Source: a bacterium
GTDB lineage: Bacteria; Desulfobacterota; DSWW01
NCBI GenBank assembly: GCA_028277985.1
Contig: JANQFG010000159.1
Span: forward strand, 1-48,416
Direction of reading: 5' to 3'
DNA: 48,416 nucleotides
Below the pieces are notes generated by a model. That model did no database searches. It was not told the origin of the DNA and worked only from the letters and a program-made list of their open reading frames with translations. The position numbers and the translations under genes are program-made. Below are positions 32,718 to 42,168 of the stretch, in pieces; positions within the stretch are counted from its first letter, which is position 1; each line of letters begins with the position of its first letter.

Positions 32718-33404
32718 AACGAGTCGCTGCAGCTCGGCCGTGTTCATCCACATGAGCGGGTCGATGATGGACAGATCCGGCTCGAACCGGAAGGGGCCGG
32801 TGTCATAGGTCAGATCGATATGGCTATGAAAGCTCAGGACGATTCCTTCCTGTTCATACCGGGCAGCATCGAAGATGTCTCGACCACCTGAAGGGTTTCT
32901 GTACTCGGTAGCGCCAAGGGCCTTCGAAATGAAGAGGGCCCATTCGCCCGGCGCGCAGCTCTCGGGGAGGGAGAGACTCATCTCGCTGAGCTGCCGGACC
33001 TCGACATCGATCCCCAGGAACCGACAGACTTCTCGAAGGATATGCGTGTTCAGACCGGCGAGAGTCGTGTGTTGCGTGTCGAGAATCTGCCTGAGTAGCG
33101 TGATGATCCGGTCGTAGTTCGGTGCGCGGTGCTCGTAGACGCGCAGATTCTTGAAGAAGTCGCGGCGCCAGTCCCTCTCCGTGGCGACCCGCGCATCTTT
33201 CACCAGGGTCCGGTCGTCTCCCTTTGACACCGGAACCTTCACATAGGACCAACCCTTTTCCCGATTGATGATCCGGTTGCGGTTCATCCAGGACCTTCTG
33301 TTGTATTTCACCGTATCGAACACGACCCACTTGTCACAGGCGGCGATCAAACGAAAATGCTCGAAGTACGGAAAGAAGTAGGGCTGCATAATGCCGACGC
33401 GCAT
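32709..33404 (-). CDS. WbqC-like family protein
   Basis: A 231-residue protein with the family start MRVGIMQPYFFPYFEHFRLI, then WVVFDTVKYNRRSWMNRNRI and YVKVPVSKGD. WbqC-like proteins occur in O-antigen, capsule and flagellin-glycan loci; the activity is not established, amide or acyl transfer has been suggested. The start ATG (33402-33404) shares one base with the sulfotransferase stop (TGATG), so the two are coupled. Last gene of the minus-strand glycan-type operon from 36905. Confidence 0.85.
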   Translation of the reverse strand: MRVGIMQPYFFPYFEHFRLIAACDKWVVFDTVKYNRRSWMNRNRIINREKGWSYVKVPVSKGDDRTLVKDARVATERDWRRDFFKNLRVYEHRAPNYDRIITLLRQILDTQHTTLAGLNTHILREVCRFLGIDVEVRQLSEMSLSLPESCAPGEWALFISKALGATEYRNPSGGRDIFDAARYEQEGIVLSFHSHIDLTYDTGPFRFEPDLSIIDPLMWMNTAELQRLVRS

Positions 33405-34234
33405 CACAGAAACCTCGACAGTTCCGTGCCCGACAGCTCGCTTTCCACGGTGTTGCGAATCTCCTCGTCGAGCTCGCTCTTCCATTGGCCCGCCACATCG
33501 GGCGTCTTGAACACGGCATAGGTCCTATCGTCATGCGACTCCTGAGAACGCTCGAGGAAAGCCGAGACGCTTTCACTCGGAGGCACCCCGACGAAGGCGA
33601 ACAGCTCTCGCACCGTATCGGAGGGGTGCGCAACGAGGTCTTCGTAGCGAAACACCAGGAACCGTTCCGGTTCCGCTCTCTCGAGGTCCAGGTACGCTCT
33701 GGTCACCGCCACCCAATCGTCGAACCCCCAATACTCGCCCTCCCCTTCTTGTTTCCGACAGGCCCCCGAACGCCATTCATCGAGGAAATCGAGGTGGTCC
33801 GGAAACTCAGGTGATTTGCGCCAGCTGTTGAGGGCTCCACAGGGGTTGCGCACGATGTACAGACATTTCGCCGCCGGCAGCAGCTGCATTCCTCTCTGGT
33901 ACAGCCCATGGAATCGAGTGTCCTTGACTGCGAGTCTCCGAACCGCGGAAGGGTCCTTTTCGAATCGAGTCAGCTCGCCCGTATCACGTCGAAAGTCCTG
34001 GGTCATAAAGGGATCGTCCGTGTCGAGCGCCGCCGAAAGCTGATGTAACCATGCCTCTCGACCCCCTTCAAGGGTCAGCGAGTTCTTGAGCGGGTAGGAG
34101 TAGTTGGGCGACAGACGCACCACGACCTCGGGCGACGCCTCGAAGATCTGCGAGAGCCAGGTCGTCCCGGAACGCGGCATTCCTAGCAGAAAGATCGTTT
34201 CCTCGATTCGAACCGGATGGTTTGAGCTAGCCAT
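33404..34234 (-). CDS. Sulfotransferase family protein
   Basis: A 276-residue enzyme with the PAPS 5'-phosphosulfate loop LLGMPRSGTTWLSQ near residue 17 and the 3'-phosphate motif LYIVRNPCGALNSWRKSP near 128. The FRYEDLVAHPSDTVRELFAF segment is also typical. It would transfer sulfate from PAPS to a carbohydrate or other hydroxyl group. Overlaps the methyltransferase gene by eight bases. The acceptor is probably the glycan made by this operon (inference). Confidence 0.87.
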   Translation of the reverse strand: MASSNHPVRIEETIFLLGMPRSGTTWLSQIFEASPEVVVRLSPNYSYPLKNSLTLEGGREAWLHQLSAALDTDDPFMTQDFRRDTGELTRFEKDPSAVRRLAVKDTRFHGLYQRGMQLLPAAKCLYIVRNPCGALNSWRKSPEFPDHLDFLDEWRSGACRKQEGEGEYWGFDDWVAVTRAYLDLERAEPERFLVFRYEDLVAHPSDTVRELFAFVGVPPSESVSAFLERSQESHDDRTYAVFKTPDVAGQWKSELDEEIRNTVESELSGTELSRFL

Positions 34235-34934
34235 GGAACCGGATCACCGCGTTGAATCGATAGTGCGCCGTGTAGAGGCCGACCGGTTGCCCGGATATTT
34301 CGCAGTCGAGCCCAAGACCGCCGCACATGTCGAGAAATTCCTCCTGTCGCCACCAGTGGCCGATCTGCTCTTCGTTGTTCAAGAGATCTTCCTCGTAGTG
34401 TCTCCATCGTTCGGGCGTATCGTAGAAGTTGCGGATTCGCGCCAGGTCCGGAACCGAACCGGCAAACAGGGAGAATCCGTGGCAAAGGCATGACTTCAAG
34501 ATGGACAGGGTGTCCGAGACCTCTTCGGTCGAGAGATGCTGAAACACCTCGTACGCGTAGATCTTCGAGGCCTCGGGGGAAATCAGATCGGCAAGGCTTG
34601 CGTCCGCGAGATCGCTCACGAAATAGGTACAGTTCTCGGCCTTGAAATGCGTCTTCGCCGTTTCGATGAGCGTATCGGATATATCGAAGCCCTGTATGCC
34701 GGCTACATGGCCGGCGATGCGCTGGGTAAGCAGCCCGTTCCCACACCCGAGATCCAGGACATGATCGTCCGGACCGAGCTCCAGCGCGGCGTGGATCGAT
34801 TCGGCGATCAGCTCGAACTGCCCCGCATCGATCGGAACGCCGAGCTCGGTCTTTCCCACCTGACGGAGTGCATCCTCGAGCTGATTCGACTCCAACCTCT
34901 CCCGCCCCCTCCAGTAGCTTCGCCAGTCGCGCAC
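34227..34934 (-). CDS. SAM-dependent methyltransferase
   Basis: A 235-residue class I methyltransferase: motif I VLDLGCGNGLLTQRIAG near residue 60, motif II with the acidic GFDISDTLIETAK, and YAYEVFQHLSTEE near residue 125. GTG 34934 with GGGGAG upstream was chosen. It lies 15 bases after the aminotransferase gene and overlaps the sulfotransferase gene. Probably methylates a sugar in the same pathway. Confidence 0.85.
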   Translation of the reverse strand: MRDWRSYWRGRERLESNQLEDALRQVGKTELGVPIDAGQFELIAESIHAALELGPDDHVLDLGCGNGLLTQRIAGHVAGIQGFDISDTLIETAKTHFKAENCTYFVSDLADASLADLISPEASKIYAYEVFQHLSTEEVSDTLSILKSCLCHGFSLFAGSVPDLARIRNFYDTPERWRHYEEDLLNNEEQIGHWWRQEEFLDMCGGLGLDCEISGQPVGLYTAHYRFNAVIRFHG

Positions 34935-34949
34935 GACTTTGCTCCCCGC

Positions 34950-36905
34950 TTACGTCTCTGTCAGCAGCATGCCGAGTGATTTGCGAAGATCCTCTGTTTC
35001 GATACTCGCAACATCGGGGTGGCACGGGATGTTCACGATCCGCTTGTAGATGTCGACCGTCTTCGGCAGGTGTTCCAGGGGCTTGTAGTACTTGCCGAGC
35101 ACGATCAGCGGATTGGCCCAGATCCGGTCGAGGAGGATCGGCTGATCCGCCACGTAGGGTTGGCTGTTCGCAATTGCCGTCTTCTCATCAAAGGGAATCA
35201 GAGGCTTCAGGCCGACCGAGCGTGCAATATGGAAGATGCGTCTCCCCTGCATCTGGTAGAAAGGGCCCCACTCCGGATAACGTTCGAGTCGATCGAGATG
35301 GAAGGCGCACGAGAGATCCGAGATCTTGCCGTTATTCAGCCACGCGCTCCTGCTGCTTCCGGGAAGGAGCCCGTATTCCAGCAGGGCGTAGATCTTCGAG
35401 GCTTCCTCGGACGGCGCGACGAACAACCCTCCCTCGCCCGTCCCGAACGGTTTTGTCTGATGCAGGCTGAAGGCCTGATAGGGCCAGCCCGGAACCCTTG
35501 GTCCCATGCCGGCCGCATTGTCGATCAGCATGACCTTTTGCGAGGCTCGGGCGAAACGGATATAGGCCGAAACATCCGAGCACATGCCGAAGATGTTCGT
35601 CACGACGAACCCGTCGTAAGAGTCGGGGGGAAGCGCCTCGAGTTGCTCGAGCGAGAGCATCCCGGTCTCATCACAATCCAGGAATCGTGCCGAGCTGAAG
35701 ATGCCTCGACTCACGTTGGCAAAGCTGAAGGCGCTCGCGACCCAGCGCAACCGCTTCCCCGCTTCGAGCTCGAGATGCCGCGCAAGCGCCTCGAGTGCCA
35801 TCCCGCCGTTGCTGCACGGCATGGCGACCAGGTCTCCGGGCAGGTTCATGAAACGCGTGTACGCTTCGCCGAGCGCCCGGAAGAGTGGGCCCCGATTGGC
35901 CCATGCATTCTGATCGGAGCACACCTTGAGGAGTTGCCCGACCCTGTCCATGTCGGGCGACTTCTTCTCGATAAAGGCGATCCGGCCGGCAGGCTTTCGA
36001 GCCGTTTCCTGCCGCGCGAGGCTCTCGGATACGATCGGTTCGAGGGCCTTCTCGCTGTACGCATTGTGACCCACGCATCTGTTGTGGAAGCGAACCAGCT
36101 CTCGACGGTACGCCTTTCCCCAGGGGCGGCCCAGAAGGTCCGGCATGTGACAGATGCTGAGGGCCAGGCCTGCATCGACCCATCTCGTGCGGGGATTTCG
36201 ATTGCGCAACCGCAAGATCCAATAAGGCGCCAGAGTGCCGGCCTGGAGGAGAACGACCGTGTTCGAGTCCGCCCGACGAATCGCGGCTTCGATCCCTTCC
36301 TCGACCGTGGCACGATCGTCCCGAGCGCGGGAGGGGTGTATCGCGATGTGCTCCCCTTCTGAGACGCCCGCAAAGGAGAAGAAACTCCCAAGGAACTCCG
36401 GGCCGACCACGATCACATGAAACTGCCGGAGCCGATCCAGAAACCGTGTGAACGAGCCGTCGTGGATCGCCCTCTTCAGAACCAGCCCGTCCCCGCCGGG
36501 CGGGCGTCGGGAGGTAATCCGATGCAGCATCTCCTGTGAGATCTCTGGACGGAAGGGGGTGCCGATGATGCGGTTGTCGTCCGGCCACGCGCTCAGGCCC
36601 CAATGGAGCTGCAGTGCCGGATCATCAGATTCAACCGCCTCTTTCAGAAGGAGGAGCAGCTCATCTACGAACCCTCCCATGAAGAAAGAGTTGCGCTGCG
36701 CGATCTGGTCCGCTCTTGCATGGTCGGCTTGCGCTACGGGCCACCCGAGCTCAGATTTCACGTCTCCAAGGGCTTCCCAGAACCCGTGGTTGATCTTGGA
36801 GAAGGCGAAGTTCTCGTATCGATCAAAATCCTCGAGAAAGCGACCAAACGGTCCCGTCGGGTCCTCTTCCTGCGACCCCGACCGTGGTTCGGCTTCTTCG
36901 TTCAA
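34950..36905 (-). CDS. Fusion of a GT-D-like domain and a DegT/DnrJ/EryC1 aminotransferase
   Basis: A 651-residue protein. The C-terminal half (about 300-645) is a DegT/DnrJ/EryC1/StrS sugar aminotransferase: MPCSNGGMALEALARHLEL, IDNAAGMG, and SLHQTKPFGTGEGG with the PLP lysine at 485. The N-terminal 280 residues resemble the GT-D (DUF1792-type) fold seen in bacterial glycosyltransferases: FAFSKINHGFWEALG, HVIVVGPEFLGSFF, NTVVLLQAGTLAPYWILRL, WVDAGLAL. The usual DGE triad appears as HGF, so the domain may be inactive. TTG 36905 is the only plausible start. First gene of the operon running to 32709. Confidence 0.75.
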   Translation of the reverse strand: MNEEAEPRSGSQEEDPTGPFGRFLEDFDRYENFAFSKINHGFWEALGDVKSELGWPVAQADHARADQIAQRNSFFMGGFVDELLLLLKEAVESDDPALQLHWGLSAWPDDNRIIGTPFRPEISQEMLHRITSRRPPGGDGLVLKRAIHDGSFTRFLDRLRQFHVIVVGPEFLGSFFSFAGVSEGEHIAIHPSRARDDRATVEEGIEAAIRRADSNTVVLLQAGTLAPYWILRLRNRNPRTRWVDAGLALSICHMPDLLGRPWGKAYRRELVRFHNRCVGHNAYSEKALEPIVSESLARQETARKPAGRIAFIEKKSPDMDRVGQLLKVCSDQNAWANRGPLFRALGEAYTRFMNLPGDLVAMPCSNGGMALEALARHLELEAGKRLRWVASAFSFANVSRGIFSSARFLDCDETGMLSLEQLEALPPDSYDGFVVTNIFGMCSDVSAYIRFARASQKVMLIDNAAGMGPRVPGWPYQAFSLHQTKPFGTGEGGLFVAPSEEASKIYALLEYGLLPGSSRSAWLNNGKISDLSCAFHLDRLERYPEWGPFYQMQGRRIFHIARSVGLKPLIPFDEKTAIANSQPYVADQPILLDRIWANPLIVLGKYYKPLEHLPKTVDIYKRIVNIPCHPDVASIETEDLRKSLGMLLTET

Positions 36906-36952
36906 AGCGGCCCTGCCTTTTTGTGGGTCGATTCGATGGCTCGAAACAGATG

Positions 36953-36981
36953 CAGGTTAAGGGAAAGGCTGCTCGCGTGTC
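36953..36981 (-). promoter_or_regulatory. Weak candidate promoter of the glycan-type operon
   Basis: A perfect TTGACA on the minus strand (36976-36981) but only TTAACC at the -10 position with a 17-base spacer. The stretch 36906-37009 holds nothing else. Confidence 0.3.
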
Positions 36982-37009
36982 AATCGGATTGGGGTCCAGG
37001 CAAATCCCT

Positions 37010-38566
37010 TTATGGAGCTGCCCACGCAGGTACGATACCCGGTGTGATGTCCAGGACGTGAACGCCGACCGTAAACATGAACAGCGTGATCAGAATCAGG
37101 CCGAGAAGGTTCACCACGATACCTGTCTTTGCCATGGTCGGGATGTCGAGGCAGCCGCTTCCGAACATGATCGCGTTGGGAGGCGTGGCCACCGGAAGCA
37201 TGAAGGCACAGGAGGCGCTCAAGGTAGCAGGGATCATCAGCACAAGGGGATGGACTCCGATCTCCAGTGCCGTGGCCGCAAGGATCGGAAGCATCACGGC
37301 CGCGGTCGCGGTGTTGGAGGTCAGTTCTGTGAGCAGGGTCATCAGGGCGCAGACCATCGCCACCATTGCCACCGGTGGGAGCGAATCCATCCCGCTCAGG
37401 CTTTGCGCGAACCATGTGGAGAGACCGGTGGTGCGGAAAGCTCCGGCCAGGGCAAACCCTCCGCCCAGCAGAAGCAGGACGCCCCATGGGATCCGAGAAG
37501 CCCAATCCCAGTTCAACACGCGGGTCCCTTCCTTCCTGTCCGCCGGGATGAAGAAGAGGCTCAACGCCACGGCCATCGCAACCGTGGAGTCCTTGATGAA
37601 CCCGGCCCAGGGCACAAGCGTGGACCATCCCGGCACCTGGAAGGCTCCAAGGTCCATCGGTTGCCGGGTCATCCAGAGCAGAGCAGCCGTAGTGAAGGCG
37701 ACGAAGGTCACCCTCTCTCCCCCTGCCATCGGGCCGAGGGCATCCCGCTCCCTGCGCAGAAAATCCCTTCCCTTTCCGACATGCAGCGTCCTTACCGGAA
37801 AGGCGATCCAGCAGAGATACAACCAGACGGTGGGCAGCAAGACCGCCACAAGGGGAAGGCCCAGGGCCATCCAGCTCGCAAAGCTGATCCCCGGCGCCTC
37901 GGGAAAGAGTTGATCGAGCTGCCCGACGAGCACGATGTTCGGGGGCGTGCCGACCAGGGTCGCCATGCCGCCGATGCTGGCCCCGTAGGCGATGCCGAGC
38001 ATCAGGGCCAGACTGAAGTTCCTCTCTTCGCCCTTGCGGCCGCGGATCTCTTCCGGCTTTCTTCCCGTTACATACACGACGACCGAAATGGCGATGGGAA
38101 GCATCATGACGGCGGTTGCGGTGTTCGAGATCCACATGGAGAGGAAGCCGGTGGCCACCATGAACCCCAGGACCAGTCCCCTCGGCTTGGAGCCAAGCAG
38201 GGCGAGGACATGGACCGCCATTCTTCTGTGCAGCCCCCATCTCTGCATGGCAGAGGCCAGGAGGAGGCCGCCCATGAAGAGGAAGATATTCTGATCCGTG
38301 TATGACTGGGCCGTGGGCTGTGCCTGCTGGATGCCGAGAAAAGGGAAAAGGACGAGCGGAATCATGGCGACAACGGCAAGGTTGACGACCTCGCCCAACC
38401 ACCAAACCGCCATGAGGGCGGTAACCCCCACTAGTCTCATCGCCTCCGGGGTCATGCCCTTTGGCGCGGGTACGGCAAGCGCAAGGAGGAGGAGCGACGG
38501 GCCCAGGACCAGCCAGACCTTCTTCCTGAGGCCTGCCACAGGTGCGTCCGACGCTTCTTGTTTCAT
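37010..38566 (-). CDS. DASS-family (SLC13) sodium:dicarboxylate/sulfate symporter
   Basis: A 518-residue inner-membrane protein with about eleven to twelve helices. Both copies of the family substrate/sodium motif are present: SNTATAVMMLP near residue 148 and SNTATAAVMLP near 415. Further motifs are VGTPPNIVLVG and PVATPPNAIMFGSG. DASS carriers import C4-dicarboxylates or sulfate with Na+. Sulfate uptake would fit the nearby sulfotransferase, but the substrate cannot be fixed from sequence. An alternative frame of similar length overlaps it and is a shadow. Confidence 0.92.
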   Translation of the reverse strand: MKQEASDAPVAGLRKKVWLVLGPSLLLLALAVPAPKGMTPEAMRLVGVTALMAVWWLGEVVNLAVVAMIPLVLFPFLGIQQAQPTAQSYTDQNIFLFMGGLLLASAMQRWGLHRRMAVHVLALLGSKPRGLVLGFMVATGFLSMWISNTATAVMMLPIAISVVVYVTGRKPEEIRGRKGEERNFSLALMLGIAYGASIGGMATLVGTPPNIVLVGQLDQLFPEAPGISFASWMALGLPLVAVLLPTVWLYLCWIAFPVRTLHVGKGRDFLRRERDALGPMAGGERVTFVAFTTAALLWMTRQPMDLGAFQVPGWSTLVPWAGFIKDSTVAMAVALSLFFIPADRKEGTRVLNWDWASRIPWGVLLLLGGGFALAGAFRTTGLSTWFAQSLSGMDSLPPVAMVAMVCALMTLLTELTSNTATAAVMLPILAATALEIGVHPLVLMIPATLSASCAFMLPVATPPNAIMFGSGCLDIPTMAKTGIVVNLLGLILITLFMFTVGVHVLDITPGIVPAWAAP

Positions 38567-38603
38567 GCGCCACTCGCTCGGTTGTCGTGGAAATACGATT
38601 GCG

Positions 38604-41600
38604 CTAGCTGGGCATCTTGAACAGGGACATCTGCGGGTCTTCCCGCTTCTTCTTGCCCTCCCCGCTCTTGGGTCGTATGCGCTTCACCCTCTTCTTCGGG
38701 ATATCCTCGAGAAACCGGGAAGGGGGGGAGGACTTTCGCTCCCCGAATAGAAACCGCGAACGGGCCCTTGTCAGGTACAGGAGCCGGCATGCCCTTGTCA
38801 TCCCCACGTAGAAAAGCCTGCGCTCCTCCTGGAGATCACTCTCCCGGGAGCCCACGTGACAGGGAATGAGCAAATCCTCACAGCCGGCCACGAACACCAC
38901 CGGGAATTCGAGTCCCTTGGCCGCGTGGAGCGTGGCCACGGTCACCCGTTCCGTCTTCGTCTCGACGAAGTCCGTATCCTGGGACAGGGCAAGGGCCCGC
39001 ATGAGGGAACTCCAGTCGTTGCCAAAGGGGGCGGACATCCGTACCAGGGTCTCCCAGACCTCCTTCCGGGATTCCTCTTCGAGGTCGAGCCACTCGAACC
39101 CTCTCATGCCCTCGATCCACTCGCGCGCGGATGAGCGTCTCTTGGTGTGCTCCTGCCTGTAGGGTTCCAGCTGCTCCTGCAACTCCCGGGGGGTCTTGTT
39201 GAACTCCCCCTGAACAAACTCGCAGGCGATCCGGTCTTCCGGATTCACGATACATCGAAGCACGGCCAGGATCGCCCGCCCCACGCGACCTCGCAGCCGA
39301 TCTCCCTGCCGGGCGCTCTGATAAGGGATGCCCTGATGGGCAAGGGCCTGCTCGATCCCGGGCGCCAGGGCCTTCAGCCTGACGAGGATCGCAATATCCC
39401 CGAAGCTGCCGCAAACCGGGCCTTCGTCGCCGGCAACCTTGTCCGCGTACAGCGACAGTGAGTCGGTCCCGCCCATGAGGCGCTCGATGGTGTGGGCAAT
39501 GAAGATCGCCTCCGCCTTTTCGCTGGCGAGGTCGCCCACCTGCACCCTGAAGCCGGCCTTCTCGGTCGTAGCAAGCTGGGGAACCTGTTCCCTGTGGATA
39601 CCCTTCGACAGCATCTCCACCGAGGCGGTCAGGATGTTCTCTGAAGAACGATAGTTGCGAACCAGCTGAACGACCTTTCCCTTCGGGTAGTCTTCCTTGA
39701 ACTGAAGGAAGTAGGCCGGCGTCGCCCCGCGAAACCCGTAGATCGCCTGATGAGGATCCCCGATGGCACAAAGGTCCTTCACCCCTGCCGACAGAAGCCG
39801 AAGGAGCCTGTACTGCGCCAGGTTGACATCCTGGTACTCGTCCACGCAGATGGCCGAGAGCCCGCCCGCCACCTTCTCTGCAAACTCGGGATGCCGGGTC
39901 ATGAGCCGCACGGTCCCTGCAACAAGATCGTCGTAGTCGAGGGCCCTGTATTCGTCCAAGGTCTGTTGGTAGCGCTCGTAGGTCGCAAGAAGAGATCCGT
40001 CGCCGATTTCCCCCTCCCCGTCTTCCGGGTAGACGAGGTTCCGCTTTGCTTCGGATATCCTCTCCAGCGTAGCGTCCGCATCTTGCCGACTCAGGGAAGG
40101 CACGGCCCGCTGAAGCAGCCCGGCCGATTCCTCTCTGTCCAGGATGAAGAAGTCCTCCGCAATGCCCAGCGAGGGGCCGGCCTCCCTGAGGATCTCGGCG
40201 CCCAGTGCATGAAAGGTCCGGATACGGACCGGAATTTCCCCGTTCGAGCCGCCCAGAAGTGCCCTCAGCCGTTCGGTCATCTCTCGGGCCGCTCGCTGGG
40301 TGAACGTCACGGCAAGGATTCGCTCCGCGGGAACGCCGCGCTCCTCGATGAGGTAGGCAATCCTGTAGGTCAACGTGAGGGTCTTGCCGGTTCCCGGCCC
40401 CGCGATGATCAGGACAGGGCCACCTGTGGAGAGCACTGCCTGCCGCTGTTCCGGGTTCAAGTTTTCCATGTGCTCGGCGGACCAGAGGGAAGACCTCTTT
40501 CTGGAGAAGAGGGGCGCCGATGCGATGTCTGCCGCGGCAGGGCGTTTGTCGGACGGCTCGGTTTCCGAGGAGGCGGAGCCCGGGTCGGCCCCGGACCCGT
40601 TCAACATCTCGAGCAGGCTTGCGGCTTTCCTGTCGCCCTTTTTCCCTCCCTTTCCCTTCTTTGCAGTCCCCATCGCAGGGCCATGGATTCCAGCGAGGGT
40701 TTCCTGCCCTTCCAGCTCGGCCCTCTCGCCTTCGCGGAAAAGCCTCACGATGCCGAACTCCCCGTCGTAGCCCGCCTCGATCCGGATCTCCGCCTTCCGC
40801 ATCCTCCGGAGAGCCTCGGCGACCACCTTTCCCCCCACCTGCTCGACCTCCTCGAGGGGGACCTGCGTCAGAATGCCCAGCTCCGGTCCGAGCCGCTGAA
40901 GCAGCTGCCGGCAGACCTTTTGCACCCCTTTTGTCTGTGCGCCTGCTCCTCTCACCTCCCCCACCACTTCTGCCAGCGAGACAAGACGTTCGTATGGGAA
41001 TGCGCCCTGCGGCCTCTCCCCTTCCGGCCGATCTGCGAGAGCTTCCACGCGGTTCATGACCCCGACGGTCACTTTCTTGCCGCAGACCGGGCAGAGACCT
41101 CCCTTTTCGATCGTCTCGCGCGGATCCATCCTGCGCTCGCATTTGCGATGACCGTCGAGGTGGTACTTGCCCTGCTCCGGAAAGAACTCGATCGTTCCGA
41201 GGAAGCCTTTGCCCACGCCGTTTCGAAGGGCTTGCTTGATCGAGAGAAAGGACAGCTCGCAATTGAAGCGGTTCGCCTCCCGGGCGACCTTGGCCGCCGA
41301 ATGGGCATCCGAATTCGACATCAGGGTGAATCGGTCCAGGGCGGAGAGACGCCAGTTCATGTCCGGATCAGAGCTCAACCCGGTCTCCACCGAAAAGATC
41401 TCCCCCACGAGGTCGTCGAAACAGGCATCGATCGAATCGAAGCCGGACTTCGAGCCCAGCACCGAAAACCAGGGGGTCCAGATGTGGGCCGGAACGAGGA
41501 ACGCGTCCGGAGAGCTCTCCAGGACGATTTCCAGAAGATTCCGGCTGTCCAGCCCGAGGATCGGTCTGCCGTCCGAAGCGATGTTACCGATCGCCTCGAG

Positions 41601-41975
41601 TCTGCCCGTGATCTCGAGGGCCGTGTCCAGGGAAGGGCAGAAGATCAGGTTGTGCACCTTCCGGGTCTGTTCGTCCTTCTTGTAGATGTTGCTGATCTCG
41701 GTCGTCAGCACGAACCGCACCCGGCCGCCGCACGAGGGAGGAACCCGCTCCTCGGCTTCCCTCGCGAGATCTTCCCGAAGTCGAAAGAGGCCGTCTTCTG
41801 CCGGTACCAGCTTCTCACGGATCTCCTTCATCCAGCCCGGGTGGGTGAAGTCCCCGGTTCCGAGGACGGTGACGCCCTTCTCGAGGGCGGAGGCATGTAG
41901 GGACTCGAGGGTCAGGTCGCGGCTCGTGGCGCGCGAAAAGCGGGAATGGATGTGAAAATCCGCGATGAATTCCAA
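38604..41975 (-). CDS. PHP domain / UvrD-type SF1 helicase fusion
   Basis: A 1123-residue protein. Residues 1-300 are a PHP phosphoesterase (FIADFHIHSRFS, GTGDFTHPGW, MSNSDAHSAAK), followed by a zinc-ribbon-like piece (CPVCGKKV, about 300). Residues about 504-1090 are a complete UvrD/PcrA helicase: IIAGPGTGKTLTL (Walker A), ICVDEYQDVN (Walker B), GDPHQAIYGFRGA, LVRNYRSS and TLHAAKGLEFPVVFV. A low-complexity linker (about 440-500) joins them. ATG 41975 is the start of the PHP fold. Known in scattered bacteria; the PHP part may add nuclease or phosphatase activity to DNA unwinding (inference). Confidence 0.88.
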   Translation of the reverse strand: MEFIADFHIHSRFSRATSRDLTLESLHASALEKGVTVLGTGDFTHPGWMKEIREKLVPAEDGLFRLREDLAREAEERVPPSCGGRVRFVLTTEISNIYKKDEQTRKVHNLIFCPSLDTALEITGRLEAIGNIASDGRPILGLDSRNLLEIVLESSPDAFLVPAHIWTPWFSVLGSKSGFDSIDACFDDLVGEIFSVETGLSSDPDMNWRLSALDRFTLMSNSDAHSAAKVAREANRFNCELSFLSIKQALRNGVGKGFLGTIEFFPEQGKYHLDGHRKCERRMDPRETIEKGGLCPVCGKKVTVGVMNRVEALADRPEGERPQGAFPYERLVSLAEVVGEVRGAGAQTKGVQKVCRQLLQRLGPELGILTQVPLEEVEQVGGKVVAEALRRMRKAEIRIEAGYDGEFGIVRLFREGERAELEGQETLAGIHGPAMGTAKKGKGGKKGDRKAASLLEMLNGSGADPGSASSETEPSDKRPAAADIASAPLFSRKRSSLWSAEHMENLNPEQRQAVLSTGGPVLIIAGPGTGKTLTLTYRIAYLIEERGVPAERILAVTFTQRAAREMTERLRALLGGSNGEIPVRIRTFHALGAEILREAGPSLGIAEDFFILDREESAGLLQRAVPSLSRQDADATLERISEAKRNLVYPEDGEGEIGDGSLLATYERYQQTLDEYRALDYDDLVAGTVRLMTRHPEFAEKVAGGLSAICVDEYQDVNLAQYRLLRLLSAGVKDLCAIGDPHQAIYGFRGATPAYFLQFKEDYPKGKVVQLVRNYRSSENILTASVEMLSKGIHREQVPQLATTEKAGFRVQVGDLASEKAEAIFIAHTIERLMGGTDSLSLYADKVAGDEGPVCGSFGDIAILVRLKALAPGIEQALAHQGIPYQSARQGDRLRGRVGRAILAVLRCIVNPEDRIACEFVQGEFNKTPRELQEQLEPYRQEHTKRRSSAREWIEGMRGFEWLDLEEESRKEVWETLVRMSAPFGNDWSSLMRALALSQDTDFVETKTERVTVATLHAAKGLEFPVVFVAGCEDLLIPCHVGSRESDLQEERRLFYVGMTRACRLLYLTRARSRFLFGERKSSPPSRFLEDIPKKRVKRIRPKSGEGKKKREDPQMSLFKMPS

Positions 41976-42059
41976 GGGACGGTTCCCATCTTCGTTGATC
42001 GAGATGACCCGCTACATAGCATAGCGGCTCGAGCGTGTGCAACGGCCCGCTCCTTGTGT

Positions 42060-42089
42060 TTGCCCTTTCGGAGTGATAATTTTTATAGG
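42060..42089 (+). promoter_or_regulatory. Candidate promoter of gltX
   Basis: TTGCCC (42060-42065), 18-base spacer, TATAGG (42084-42089), in the most AT-rich stretch of this intergenic region and 80 bases before the gltX ATG. A short hairpin (CCGCTA/TAGCGG, 42009-42027) precedes it. Confidence 0.35.
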
Positions 42090-42168
42090 TTTTCCGTAAA
42101 TGGCTATCCATTCTAAAGATTACGGGTCTCCTGACATCAGGGATCTCCCAAGACCAAGGGTACATTCA

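Noticed and set aside
36957..38573. 538-codon minus-strand frame overlapping the DASS transporter
   Set aside because: Not hydrophobic and without family motifs; the frame at 37010-38566 carries both SNTATA motifs.
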